DNA from: Saccharopolyspora oryzae
Lineage (GTDB): Bacteria; Actinomycetota; Actinomycetes; Mycobacteriales; Pseudonocardiaceae
Length of the DNA: 64,000 nucleotides
Assembly: GCF_027853915.1 (NCBI RefSeq)
Contig: NZ_JAQGLA010000001.1
Coordinates: 62,001-126,000, forward strand
Direction of reading: 5' to 3'
Shown here in pieces: positions 54,910 through 63,767 of this stretch. The position numbers and the translations under genes were made by a program. The notes under the pieces were generated by a model. That model saw nothing but the letters and a program-made list of their open reading frames with translations. It did no database searches and had not been told where the DNA came from. Position 1 is the first letter of the stretch, and every line of letters begins with the position of its first letter.

Positions 54910-56154
54910 ATGGCAATCGAGACTTCCCAGGCCGGGATGCAGGCGAACTCCGCTGGTGGCGCATCGAAGTCGATCTTCGACGAGGTCGTCGACCGCAAGA
55001 GCTCCAACTCCATGAAGTGGGCGTTCGCGAAGACGATGTTGACTCCCGAGCAGGCCGCGGCGGACCCGCTCCCGATGTGGGTCGCCGACACCGACTTCAA
55101 GGCCCCGCAGGCAGTCGTCGACGCCCTCCACGAGGCCGTGGACCACGGTGTCTTCGGCTATCCCGGTGGCGCGAGCGACAGCTACGTGGATGCGGTGACG
55201 AGTTGGCAGTTCCGCCGGTTCGGGTGGGAGGTGCCCGAGGAGTGGGTGGTGCAGACCCCCGGGGTCATCACGACGCTGAAAACCGCCGTGCAGGCCTTCT
55301 CCGCACCTGGCGATTCGATCCTCATCCAGCCCCCGGTCTACGGGCACTTCCACGACGACGTCCTGCTCAACGGACGCCACCTCGCCCTCGCTCCGCTGGA
55401 ACGCACCGACGACGGATACCGTTTCGACGCGCGAACGTTCGAAGCCGCGATCCAGCCCAACACCAAGCTGTTCATCCTCAGCCACCCGCACAACCCGACG
55501 GGAAACGTCTGGACCGAGGAAGAACTGACCGCGATGGGCGAGATCTGCGCCCAGCGCGGAATCCTCGTCGTCTCCGACGAGATCCACCAAGACCTGATCA
55601 TGAACCCGGCGAAGAAGCACGTCCCGTTCGCCTCGCTCTCCCCCGAGTTCGCGCGCAACAGCATCACGTGCACGGCCCCGAGCAAGACCTTCAACCTGCC
55701 GGGTTTGCAGAGCGCGAACGCCTTCGTACCCGACCGCCGCCTGCGCGAGGAACCGCTGCGCCAGTACGACCGGAACGCGTTCCCCTTGGTCAACACCCTC
55801 GGAATGGTCGCGGCCGAGGCCGCCTACGCGCACGGCGAACCCTGGCTGGAAGAGCTGCTCTCCTACCTGCGCGGCAACCACGAGCACTTCGCAACGTCGG
55901 TCAACAACGCCACCACGAAGGTGCGCGTCCTACCGGCCGATTCGCTGTACCTGGCGTGGATGGACTGCCGAGAGCTCGGAATGGACGCCGAGACGCTCAA
56001 CGACTTCATGCTCACCACCGCCCGCCTCTGGCTGGACAAGGGGCAGAAGTTCGGCCTCGACGGGCACGGCTACATGCGGGTGAATCTCGGTTGCCCCCGC
56101 TCGACAGTCGACCTGGCGATCCAACGACTCCTCACCGCCGTGACGGAACTGTAA
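54910..56154 (+). CDS. PatB/MalY-type aminotransferase fold enzyme
   Basis: 414 residues, PLP enzyme of fold type I. Features are LPMWVADTDFKAPQAV near the start, SHPHNPTGNVW, DEIHQDLI and the PLP lysine in APSKTFNLPG. This combination is typical of PatB/MalY cystathionine beta-lyases, which cleave C-S bonds, rather than of true aminotransferases. ATG 54910 has no perfect ribosome site but begins the conserved part. It stands alone between the DUF305 gene and a convergent SDR gene. Confidence 0.88.
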   Translation: MAIETSQAGMQANSAGGASKSIFDEVVDRKSSNSMKWAFAKTMLTPEQAAADPLPMWVADTDFKAPQAVVDALHEAVDHGVFGYPGGASDSYVDAVTSWQFRRFGWEVPEEWVVQTPGVITTLKTAVQAFSAPGDSILIQPPVYGHFHDDVLLNGRHLALAPLERTDDGYRFDARTFEAAIQPNTKLFILSHPHNPTGNVWTEEELTAMGEICAQRGILVVSDEIHQDLIMNPAKKHVPFASLSPEFARNSITCTAPSKTFNLPGLQSANAFVPDRRLREEPLRQYDRNAFPLVNTLGMVAAEAAYAHGEPWLEELLSYLRGNHEHFATSVNNATTKVRVLPADSLYLAWMDCRELGMDAETLNDFMLTTARLWLDKGQKFGLDGHGYMRVNLGCPRSTVDLAIQRLLTAVTEL

Positions 56155-56407
56155 AAGGAGCAGTCGTCAACAGGGCACATCAATCCGACCTGCACCAGGT
56201 GCTTGCCGTGCGCCTCGCCGGAAGCTGGCGCAGGTGCGCCTCTACGCCGCAGGCGTGGTGACCGGCGTGTGGTACCAGGAGTACCCCGGCGCGCTATCGG
56301 TGCTCCGCTCGGTGACCTTCGGCCGGATCGCCGGCCGCGAAGCGGCAGGAAGGACGAACGCCGCGTTGTAGGTACCGGTGCAGTACCAGGGACAACCGCG
56401 TTGGCGC

Positions 56408-57160
56408 CTACCGGGTGCGGAATCCGCCGTCGACGACGAGCTCGGTGCCGGTGACGAAGCTGGCGTCATCGCTGACCAGGAAGGCCACCGCTGCGGCGAG
56501 CTCGTCCGCGTTCGCACGTCGGCCGAGGGGGGTTTCGGGGACGACACCGCCTTCTGGTTCGAGCTCGTTCAGCGGCGTGCTGACGCCGCCGGGGACGAGC
56601 GCGTTGACGCGGATGCCGTCGGGCGCGAGTTCGAGAGCGGCGGTTCGGGTCAGGCCGAGCAAGCCGGACTTGCTCGCCGCGTAGGCGGAGTAACCGATCG
56701 CCCCGGACGGGCCGAAGATGGACGAGGTGTTGACGACAGAGCTGTTCGTTCCCTTGCGCAGCAGCGGCAACATCGTCCGCAACCCGAGGAATGCACCGGT
56801 GAGGTTCACTCCCAGCAGGTGGTTCCACGCCTCGAGGGTTTCGTCGCCGATCTCGGTGACGTGGATGATGCCCGCGTTGTTGACCAGGATGTCCAGCTGC
56901 CCGAACCGTTCCTCCACCAGGTCGTGGGCAGCGCGCCAGGACGCCGGGTCGGATACGTCGAGGTGCAGGTAGGAGACGTCGAGCCCGTCGGATTGCAGAC
57001 TGGCGGCGGTCTTCTCACCGGCCTCGTCGAGCACGTCGCCGATCAGCACGGCGGCGCCTTCAGCGGCGAGCCGCTGGGCGTGCGCGGCTCCCTGGCCGCG
57101 GGCGCCGCCGGTGATCAGCGCGGACCGGCCGGCGAGCCGGTGCGCAGGGTTCGTGGTCAT
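56408..57160 (-). CDS. SDR-family oxidoreductase
   Basis: 250 residues, classical SDR. TGGARGQG cofactor motif at about 17-24, NNAG at about 90, catalytic YAASK at about 158. GGAGGA before ATG 57160; the frame continues upstream with no gene-like sequence. It follows the flavin monooxygenase gene by 76 bp on the same strand, so the pair probably oxidises one substrate in sequence. Control by the LysR gene at 58744 is likely. Confidence 0.88.
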   Translation of the reverse strand: MTTNPAHRLAGRSALITGGARGQGAAHAQRLAAEGAAVLIGDVLDEAGEKTAASLQSDGLDVSYLHLDVSDPASWRAAHDLVEERFGQLDILVNNAGIIHVTEIGDETLEAWNHLLGVNLTGAFLGLRTMLPLLRKGTNSSVVNTSSIFGPSGAIGYSAYAASKSGLLGLTRTAALELAPDGIRVNALVPGGVSTPLNELEPEGGVVPETPLGRRANADELAAAVAFLVSDDASFVTGTELVVDGGFRTR

Positions 57161-57236
57161 GGCAGTTCCTCCGGAAAGCAGCGTTGCGACGCGAAGCGAG
57201 GCCGACCGGGAGGCCGGCCCGTGGGTGTTCCGTTGA

Positions 57237-58547
57237 TCAGGCGGTGGCCGGCACGCCGTTCGCGGCATGGGCGGCTGGCGCCGCTTCCAGCGCGCTGAGG
57301 AGGCGCTCGGTGTCGGCCATCTGGTCGTTCCAGATCGCGCGGACGATGTCGATGCGCAGTTCGGGGTTCTGGATGCTGGCGAAGTAGTTGGCCAGGGCCA
57401 GGCCGCGCGGTCCGGCCGCCTCGTGCAGGCCGATCATGCGGGCGACGAGCTTGGCCTGGACGCCGTAGATCGGGATCTGCGGTCCGCGCGGTGCGATCAG
57501 GCCGACGAAGTACAGCTTCTCGGCTCCTTCGGGCAGGATCCCGCCCGCGTAGCGGACCGGCACGCGGGAGCGCCAGGTGATCTGGTCGTCGTCGAGGAAC
57601 GGCAGCGACACGTTGAACCCGGTGGCCCAGATGATCGAGTCGTACTCACCGGTCGTGCCGTCGGCGAAGTGCACCGAGTTCCCGTCCAGGCGGGAGATGC
57701 CGGGGCGGATGCCGATGCGGCCGTGGTGGACCCAGTACAGCAGCAGGTCGTTGACCGTCGTCGCCCCCTCCGCCAGCGTCCGGGCCTCCGGCATCGGCAT
57801 GCCCGGGTAGCAGCTGTTCTCGCCGATGGAGACGCGAGCGAGGAGTCGGCTGATCAGGTCCTGCTCGTCGGGGCTGAACTGCGACAGGAACGGGACTTCC
57901 TGGCGCGGGACGCCGAAGTAGGTCTTCGGCTGGAAGTGGAGGCCTTCCCGCATGACGATGTCGGCTTCGAGGCGGTGCTGCGCGACATCGGCGGCGACGT
58001 CGCAACCCGAGTTGCCCGCGCCGACCACCAGGACGCGGCGGCCGTCGAGGTCGCCGACGTTGTTGTAGGCGCTGGTGTGGATCTGGCGCCCGGTGAACTC
58101 GCCAGGGACCTCCGGGACGTGGGGGCTCCAGAGGTGGCCGTTGGCGATCAGGACCCCGTCGAAAACGCCCTCGTCGCCGCGCGAGGTCATCACCCGCCAA
58201 CCGGCCGAACCGACCGGCCCGTCGTCAGCCGGTACCGGGGTCACCGAGGTGACCTCGGTGTTGAACGCGATCAGGTCGTAGTGGCCGTGGTGCCGCGCGT
58301 AGGACTCGATGTAGGCGCGGACCTGGTCCCGCCGGGGGAAGTGCGGGTAGTGCTCCGGCATCGGGAAGCCCTCGAAGTGCGTCATGTCCCGCGAGGTGAT
58401 CAGGTGCAAGGCCTCGTAGTCGGTGTGCCAGTGGCCGCCGACCCGGTCGGTCTTCTCGAAGCACTCGACCTCGTAGCCTGCCTCGCGCAGCTGCTGGAGT
58501 GCCGACACCCCAGCGGCCCCAGCTCCGATCACGCAGTATCGAGCCAT
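57237..58547 (-). CDS. flavin-containing monooxygenase (FMO type)
   Basis: 436 residues. FAD motif GAGAAG at the N-terminus, the FMO fingerprint FTGRQIHTSAY at about 146-156, the NADPH motif VVGAGNSGCD and the ATG-type motif WATGFN near residue 310. FMOs oxidise N or S atoms or, as Baeyer-Villiger enzymes, ketones. Length and motif fit the trimethylamine-monooxygenase-like group, but the substrate is not certain. GAGGAG before ATG 58547. Divergent from a LysR gene. Confidence 0.9.
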   Translation of the reverse strand: MARYCVIGAGAAGVSALQQLREAGYEVECFEKTDRVGGHWHTDYEALHLITSRDMTHFEGFPMPEHYPHFPRRDQVRAYIESYARHHGHYDLIAFNTEVTSVTPVPADDGPVGSAGWRVMTSRGDEGVFDGVLIANGHLWSPHVPEVPGEFTGRQIHTSAYNNVGDLDGRRVLVVGAGNSGCDVAADVAQHRLEADIVMREGLHFQPKTYFGVPRQEVPFLSQFSPDEQDLISRLLARVSIGENSCYPGMPMPEARTLAEGATTVNDLLLYWVHHGRIGIRPGISRLDGNSVHFADGTTGEYDSIIWATGFNVSLPFLDDDQITWRSRVPVRYAGGILPEGAEKLYFVGLIAPRGPQIPIYGVQAKLVARMIGLHEAAGPRGLALANYFASIQNPELRIDIVRAIWNDQMADTERLLSALEAAPAAHAANGVPATA

Positions 58548-58687
58548 CTTCGCTCCTCATCGTCGATACCGGCCGCGCCGGTGTGATCTCGCGGGCCCCG
58601 CTCGCCCTGTTCCCGGGCGGGAGCTCCGCTCGTAGGGAAAGTCTGGAAGTCGATCCAGCTCTCGTCCACGCCGTTGTTTCTGCGATT

Positions 58688-58708
58688 GCTCAAGGGGTTA
58701 CCTTGAGC
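58688..58708. promoter_or_regulatory. LysR operator candidate 1
   Basis: GCTCAAGG-N5-CCTTGAGC, a perfect 8-bp inverted repeat, lies between the divergent FMO and LysR genes and about 36 bp before the LysR start. The same CAAGG-N5-CCTTG core recurs upstream of the permease operon at 59750. Confidence 0.65.
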
Positions 58709-58743
58709 GGAACTTTCGTCCTGCGAACGTCGAGGAGGCCGAC

Positions 58744-59676
58744 GTGGGAACGCAGATCACGCTGCAGCAGTTGCAGTACTTCCTGTCCGCTGTCGAGCAC
58801 GGGTCCCTGTCCGCCGCGGCCGAAGCGCACTTCGTCGCGCAGCCGAGCCTGTCCGAGCAGATCCGCCGCCTGGAGCGCCAACTCGGCGTCACCCTGTTCC
58901 ACCGCACGAACCGCAAGCTGATCGTCACCGATGCGGCGCGGATGCTGATCCCGCACGCCGAGCGCACCATCAAAGCCGCTGAAGAAGCGACGGCATCGGT
59001 GGACCCGGCGCGGACGTTGACGGGAGGCACCGTCGCCTTCGGCACCTTCAGCAGCGCCCACCACCTCCTGCACACCGACCTCGTCGCGCAGTTCCGCGCC
59101 CTGTACCCGCAGGTCCGGATGCGGTTGCTGGGGCACAACTCGGTGCAGGTCGCCGACAGCGTGCGCGACGGCCAGCTCGAGGCCGGACTCGTCGCGCTCC
59201 CCGTCGACGACCGCGGCCTCGACGTCGGCCCCGTCGAGTGGGTCGCCGAGGCCGTCTACCTCTCGCGCACCCGCAGCCGCGTGCGCCGCCCGCTGTCGAT
59301 CCAGGAGGTGGCCGAGTCCGAGCTGATCCTGCCGGAAGTGCGCTGGGGCGACACCGACCCGACCCGCCGCCAACTGCTGACCCACGCGCAGAACGCCGGG
59401 GTGGCCCTGCGACCGATCGTGGAGGTCGAATCCCCCGCCACCGCGCTGGCACTGGCCGAGCAGGGTGTCGGGGACACGGTGATCTCCCTGCCGCTCGCCC
59501 ACGCCCTCGGCTCGACCGCCAACCTGCACTGGAACTCCCTGCAGCAGCCCCTGCACGAGACGTTCGCGTTCATCACCCGCCGGGGCGCTGCCCTGTCCCC
59601 CGCCACCGAGATCGTCATCCGGCTCGCCCGGAAACTGCTCCAGAACCTGCCCCATTCCGCCCGCCTGCCGGCCTGA
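58744..59676 (+). CDS. LysR-family transcriptional regulator
   Basis: 310 residues. N-terminal HTH LQQLQYFLSAVEHGSLSAAAEAHFVAQPSLSEQIRRLE, then the effector domain from about 90. GTG start with GAGGAG upstream. The gene lies between the FMO/SDR unit and the APC permease/SDR unit, and the inverted repeat upstream of its promoter is repeated upstream of the permease, so it probably controls both. Confidence 0.9.
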   Translation: MGTQITLQQLQYFLSAVEHGSLSAAAEAHFVAQPSLSEQIRRLERQLGVTLFHRTNRKLIVTDAARMLIPHAERTIKAAEEATASVDPARTLTGGTVAFGTFSSAHHLLHTDLVAQFRALYPQVRMRLLGHNSVQVADSVRDGQLEAGLVALPVDDRGLDVGPVEWVAEAVYLSRTRSRVRRPLSIQEVAESELILPEVRWGDTDPTRRQLLTHAQNAGVALRPIVEVESPATALALAEQGVGDTVISLPLAHALGSTANLHWNSLQQPLHETFAFITRRGAALSPATEIVIRLARKLLQNLPHSARLPA

Positions 59677-59749
59677 CGCCCCGCACCGCTCGACGCCGCC
59701 CCGACCAAGGCTCTGACCTGCGCCGACCCAGGCCGACCAAGACCCAGGT

Positions 59750-59764
59750 CAAGGTATTTCCTTG
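59750..59764. promoter_or_regulatory. LysR operator candidate 2
   Basis: CAAGG-TATTT-CCTTG has the same half-sites and 5-base spacing as the site at 58688, and lies 167 bp before the permease start in a gap between the LysR and permease genes. Confidence 0.6.
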
Positions 59765-59930
59765 GTCGTATCTCAGCAATCTCGGCTTCACCATTGGCGC
59801 GACCAGGCCCAACACTCCCTACACCCGCGGACGGCGGCCACACCACCGATCACGTCAGGCAGCAGGCGTGAGCGCTCCGGCATCGCGCCTGCTGCCGCCG
59901 CACCACCCGCGGCCGACGAAGGAGAGCTCG

Positions 59931-61772
59931 ATGGCCAGTGTCGACCAGAGCCACGCCACCAGATCAACGGACGAACACTTCAAGCGGCGAATGTCCCTGC
60001 AGGCCGCCATGTTCATCGGCGTCGGCGGCCAGATCGGATCGGGGTGGCTGTTCGCCGTGCTCTCGGCAGCGGGCATCGCAGGCCCCTCCGCGTTGATCTC
60101 GTGGCTGATCGGCGGTGCGCTCACCATGCTGATCGCGCTGGCCTGGATGGAGGTCGGCACCGCCATCCCGGTCAGCGGGGCCATCGTGCGCTACCCCTAC
60201 CTGTCCAACGGCGGACTGGCCGGCTGGATCATGGGCCTGTCCTACTGGCTGGCCAACATCTCGCTGCCCGCCATCGAAGCCGTCGCCTCGCTGACCTACT
60301 TGGGCGGGCTCTTCCCGCAACTCGGCCTGCTCACGACCCGGGACGGCGTGTCGATGCTGTCCTGGCCCCGCGGGATCCTGCTCGGGATCGCCCTGATGCT
60401 CGTGTTCCTGGCGATCAACCTATTCGGCGTCAAGCTGCTCAGCGAGGCCAACCGCTGGGTGACCTGGTGGAAGATCATCATCCCGGTCGCCACCTTCCTG
60501 CTGCTGTTCCTGACCTTCGACGGCGACAACCTCACCTCCTACGGCTTCTTCGGCGACGAGCAGCACGGCGGCCCGGGCGCGATGCTCGAAGCGGTCGCGG
60601 TGTCGGGCATCGCCTTCGCCCTGATGGGATTCCGCGGCGTCATCGACTTCGGCGGCGAGGTCAAGCGCCCCAGCCGCAACATCCCGCTCGGCACCATCGG
60701 CTGCGTCCTCATCCCGCTCGGCATCTACCTCGGCCTGCAGCTCGCCTTCCTCGGCGCGATCAACTGGGCCGACGCCGGAGTCGTCCCCGGCGACTGGGTG
60801 GGCCTGGCCAACAGCCCCTGGGCGGAAGGCCCCCTGGCCGCTGCTCTGCACGCCTCCGGCTACGCCGCGCTCGGCGCGTTCGTCTCCATGCTCCTGCTGG
60901 ACGCGATCCTGTCCCCCGGCGCGGCCGGGTACATCTACCTCGGCAGCGGGGCCCGCGTCGGGTACGGCCTGGCGGTGAACAAGTTCTTCCCGCAGATCAT
61001 GACGCGGGTGAACCGCCACGGGGTGCCTGCCGTCTCGGCGATCGTCTCCTTCGGCATCGGCTGCCTGTTCTTCCTCCCCGCACCGAGCTGGTACCGGCTC
61101 GTCGGGTTCATCAGCTCCGCCCTGGTGCTCAGCACGCTCGCCGCATCCGTCGCACTCGTCGTGATGCGCCGGACCGCACCATCGCTGCGGAGGCCGTTCC
61201 GCCTGCCCGCCGCCGGTTTCCTCGCCCCGCTGGGCTTCGCCGCGGCCACGCTGATCATCTACTGGTGCGGGTTCGTGACCCTGTACAACCTGGTCACCGT
61301 CCTACTCGGCGGCATGGCGGTCTACGCGGTCTTCTTCTCCTGCCAACGCGGCTGGACCCGCCGCGGGCCGGCGGTGGTGCTCGCGTCGGTCTTCCTCGCC
61401 TGCTGGGCGTACGTGACCGGGAGCAGCGGATTCCTCCTGGCCCCCGAGGACGTCACCACCCCCGACGGTTCGTGGCCGGTACCGCACGTGCTCGTCATGG
61501 CAGCGCTGTGCGCGGGCTTCCTCACCGCGCTGCACCTGATGAGCCCGCCGGAAGGCCGCCAGCACCTGCGCGGCGGTCACTGGCTGGTCTTCCTCCTGCT
61601 GATGCTGCTCGGCGTGTCCGCCATCGGCGAATACGGCCCTGCGACACCGGTCCTCGCCTTCCCGATGGACTCCATCGCCGCTCTCGCAGTGGGCGTCCTC
61701 GCCTACTTCTGGGCCGTGGCAACAGGTTTCCGCACCCCCGAAATGTCCGAACTGGAGGATGACAAGTGCTGA
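59931..61772 (+). CDS. APC-superfamily permease
   Basis: 613 residues with about 12-14 membrane segments. The first helix FIGVGGQIGSGWLFAVLSAAG and the following SWLIGGALTMLIALAWMEVG are typical of amino-acid/polyamine/organocation carriers; GVIDFGGEVKRPSRNIP is the usual central segment. Longer than most relatives by about 100 residues at the C-terminus. AAGGAGAG before ATG 59931. It overlaps the following SDR gene by 7 bases. It is likely to import the substrate of the FMO/SDR pathway. Confidence 0.9.
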   Translation: MASVDQSHATRSTDEHFKRRMSLQAAMFIGVGGQIGSGWLFAVLSAAGIAGPSALISWLIGGALTMLIALAWMEVGTAIPVSGAIVRYPYLSNGGLAGWIMGLSYWLANISLPAIEAVASLTYLGGLFPQLGLLTTRDGVSMLSWPRGILLGIALMLVFLAINLFGVKLLSEANRWVTWWKIIIPVATFLLLFLTFDGDNLTSYGFFGDEQHGGPGAMLEAVAVSGIAFALMGFRGVIDFGGEVKRPSRNIPLGTIGCVLIPLGIYLGLQLAFLGAINWADAGVVPGDWVGLANSPWAEGPLAAALHASGYAALGAFVSMLLLDAILSPGAAGYIYLGSGARVGYGLAVNKFFPQIMTRVNRHGVPAVSAIVSFGIGCLFFLPAPSWYRLVGFISSALVLSTLAASVALVVMRRTAPSLRRPFRLPAAGFLAPLGFAAATLIIYWCGFVTLYNLVTVLLGGMAVYAVFFSCQRGWTRRGPAVVLASVFLACWAYVTGSSGFLLAPEDVTTPDGSWPVPHVLVMAALCAGFLTALHLMSPPEGRQHLRGGHWLVFLLLMLLGVSAIGEYGPATPVLAFPMDSIAALAVGVLAYFWAVATGFRTPEMSELEDDKC

Positions 61773-62464
61773 ACGCGATCGTCACCGGCGCCGCAAGCGG
61801 CATGGGCAGGGCCACCGCCCAACTGCTCCACGCCGAAGGATGGCGGGTCCTGCCCCTGGACCGCGTCGAAGCGGACATCGACACAGCCGACGAGCCGCTG
61901 CGCACCACCGCGGTCGACGTGACCCGGCGCTCCGAAGTCGCATCCGCCATCGACGAGCACCTCGGCCCCGACGACGCGATCGACCTGGTGGCCAACATCG
62001 CCGGGATCTACCCGCCCAGCACCCTCGCCGACTTCACCGAAGAGCTCTACCGCAAGACCTTCGACGTCAACGTCCTCGGCGTCCTCAACGTGACCGCCGA
62101 GTCCGCACCGCGCATGCGCGAAGGCTCCTCCGTGGTCAACTTCGCCTCGGTCGACGCCTTCGAAGTCTCACCCGGACAACTCCTCTACGGCGCGTCGAAG
62201 GCCGCGGTCGTCATGCTGACCAAGGAACTCGCGCTCGAACTCGCACCCCAGCGGATCCGCGTGAACGCGATCGCACCGGGCTGGGTCGACACTCCCGGCA
62301 ATCGAGCGACCGGCCGGATGGCCGCCGCAGCATCGTCGGTCCCGCTGGGTCGAGTCGCCGCGCCCGAGGAGATCGCGCGCTGGGTCCTGCTGCTCGCAGG
62401 CCCCCACGCAGGATTCATCACCGGCGAATCGATCGTTCTCTCCGGAGGAGACGTTCTGCGCTGA
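61766..62464 (+). CDS. SDR-family oxidoreductase
   Basis: 232 residues. TGAASGMGRA cofactor motif at about 7-16, NIAG at about 78, catalytic YGASK at about 143. GTG start with GGAGGA upstream, inside the end of the permease gene. Second SDR of the LysR-linked cluster and different from the one at 56408. Substrate unknown. Confidence 0.88.
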   Translation: MLNAIVTGAASGMGRATAQLLHAEGWRVLPLDRVEADIDTADEPLRTTAVDVTRRSEVASAIDEHLGPDDAIDLVANIAGIYPPSTLADFTEELYRKTFDVNVLGVLNVTAESAPRMREGSSVVNFASVDAFEVSPGQLLYGASKAAVVMLTKELALELAPQRIRVNAIAPGWVDTPGNRATGRMAAAASSVPLGRVAAPEEIARWVLLLAGPHAGFITGESIVLSGGDVLR

Positions 62465-62737
62465 ACCTTCGAAGCCCTGGGGCGTGGACGGGACTTAGGT
62501 CCGCACCCGCGTGCTCGGCCGTGGTGTGTACTGGCCGTGCAGAAACGACATACCTGCGTTCACGCCCAGACCCCGCGTGCGAGGTGGGACTCCGGTGGAT
62601 TCCGGTGCTGCGGATGATCCGAGCGCTCACGCGTTTCCACCGCCCTCCCATCACCACCGCGTGCTCCCGCACATCGGTGGTCGCAACGCGGGTTCGCCGC
62701 GTGGGCCGCAGAGCGCGAGTGCTGGAGGCGCGCGGTC

Positions 62738-62965
62738 ATGGGCCGAGTCGTCGGCCGCTGGAGTGCGGGTAACGGACACTGGCACGAGGGGCCCTGCTTC
62801 GAACTGGTGCTGGAGCAGGCATCGGGGAAGTGGGTGCTGACCTACTTCGAGCACGGAGAGGTGCACGCGCGCACCGGGTTCGACACCGAGGAGGACGCGC
62901 ACGGGGACCTCGGCTGGCTCATGGACAGGATCCCCGCCGAGTACCAGCCCTGGCGCGCGAGCTGA
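62738..62965 (+). CDS. small hypothetical protein, 75 aa
   Basis: I do not recognise the family. GGAGG 8 bases upstream of ATG gives a 75-residue soluble protein with Trp/Gly-rich strands (GRWSAGNGHWHEGPCFELVL) followed by a helix ending in DLGWLMDRIPAEYQPW. It looks like a small single domain. It stands alone in a gap before the convergent GAF-ANTAR genes. Confidence 0.6.
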   Translation: MGRVVGRWSAGNGHWHEGPCFELVLEQASGKWVLTYFEHGEVHARTGFDTEEDAHGDLGWLMDRIPAEYQPWRAS

Positions 62966-63014
62966 CGGACGACACTCCCGGACGCCGCTGGCCTGGCTCG
63001 ATCTTCGGAGCTGC

Positions 63015-63767
63015 TCAGAACCGCGCCGCGAGCACTTGCCGGGCGAGGACGTGGTCGGCGGTGATGCGCTGGGCCAGCTCGGTCAGCCGCAGGTGGTGTG
63101 CGCGCGCGTAGTCGCGCAGCGGTGCGAAGGTGTCGTGGATCTGGAGGTGGCTCTCCTCGGTGAGCACCCTTCTGGCCCGGTCCAGAGCCGCTCGGCTGTT
63201 CAGCGTCGCGTGCAGCTGTTCCGCGAGGTGTCCGCGGTGGGCCAGGCAGTGCTGCTGGTGCAGGCTGAGGACAGCGAGGTCGGCGAACCCCTGCGCGAGT
63301 GCCACATCGCAGGTGGGCAGTCGGCTGGAGTCGGTGCGGAGCAGGCTGAGCACCCCCACCGTCCGGGCTTGCCAACGCATCGGCAGTGCGTGCACCGTGC
63401 GGAACCCGAACGCGATGGCTGCCGTGACGAAGCTGGACCACCGGTCGGTGTCGACGCCCAGCCCCTCGACCGAGATGACCTGGCCGGTGTTCAGGCACTC
63501 GATGCACGGACCGCGCTGGTAGATCTGCAGCCGCAGCAACCCGATGGCGTCGGTGCCCTCGTCCGAGGACGCGACCAGGAACAAGCCCCCGGACCTGTTG
63601 GCCAGCATTATCCCGACGAGATCCCCGTCGAGCGCGTCGACCGCGTCGGTGGCGAGGTCGTACAGCGTTTCAGACAGGTCGAAGTCGCCCACCAACGCGC
63701 GGGCGGTCCTGGCCAGCGCCTCGACCACAGCGCGTTTCGGGCACGCCTGGCCTCCGGAGTCGTTCAT
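63015..63767 (-). CDS. GAF-ANTAR regulator
   Basis: 250 residues. A GAF domain (about 15-165) with the GPCIECLNTGQVISV segment, then an ANTAR RNA-binding domain (about 185-240; LNSRAALDRARRVLTEE, then YARAHHLRLTELAQRI). ANTAR proteins control elongation by acting on terminator RNA. The ANTAR helix departs somewhat from consensus, for instance RARRVL instead of the common QAKGVL. Its start overlaps the stop of the upstream ANTAR gene (ATGA), so both are cotranscribed. Confidence 0.85.
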   Translation of the reverse strand: MNDSGGQACPKRAVVEALARTARALVGDFDLSETLYDLATDAVDALDGDLVGIMLANRSGGLFLVASSDEGTDAIGLLRLQIYQRGPCIECLNTGQVISVEGLGVDTDRWSSFVTAAIAFGFRTVHALPMRWQARTVGVLSLLRTDSSRLPTCDVALAQGFADLAVLSLHQQHCLAHRGHLAEQLHATLNSRAALDRARRVLTEESHLQIHDTFAPLRDYARAHHLRLTELAQRITADHVLARQVLAARF

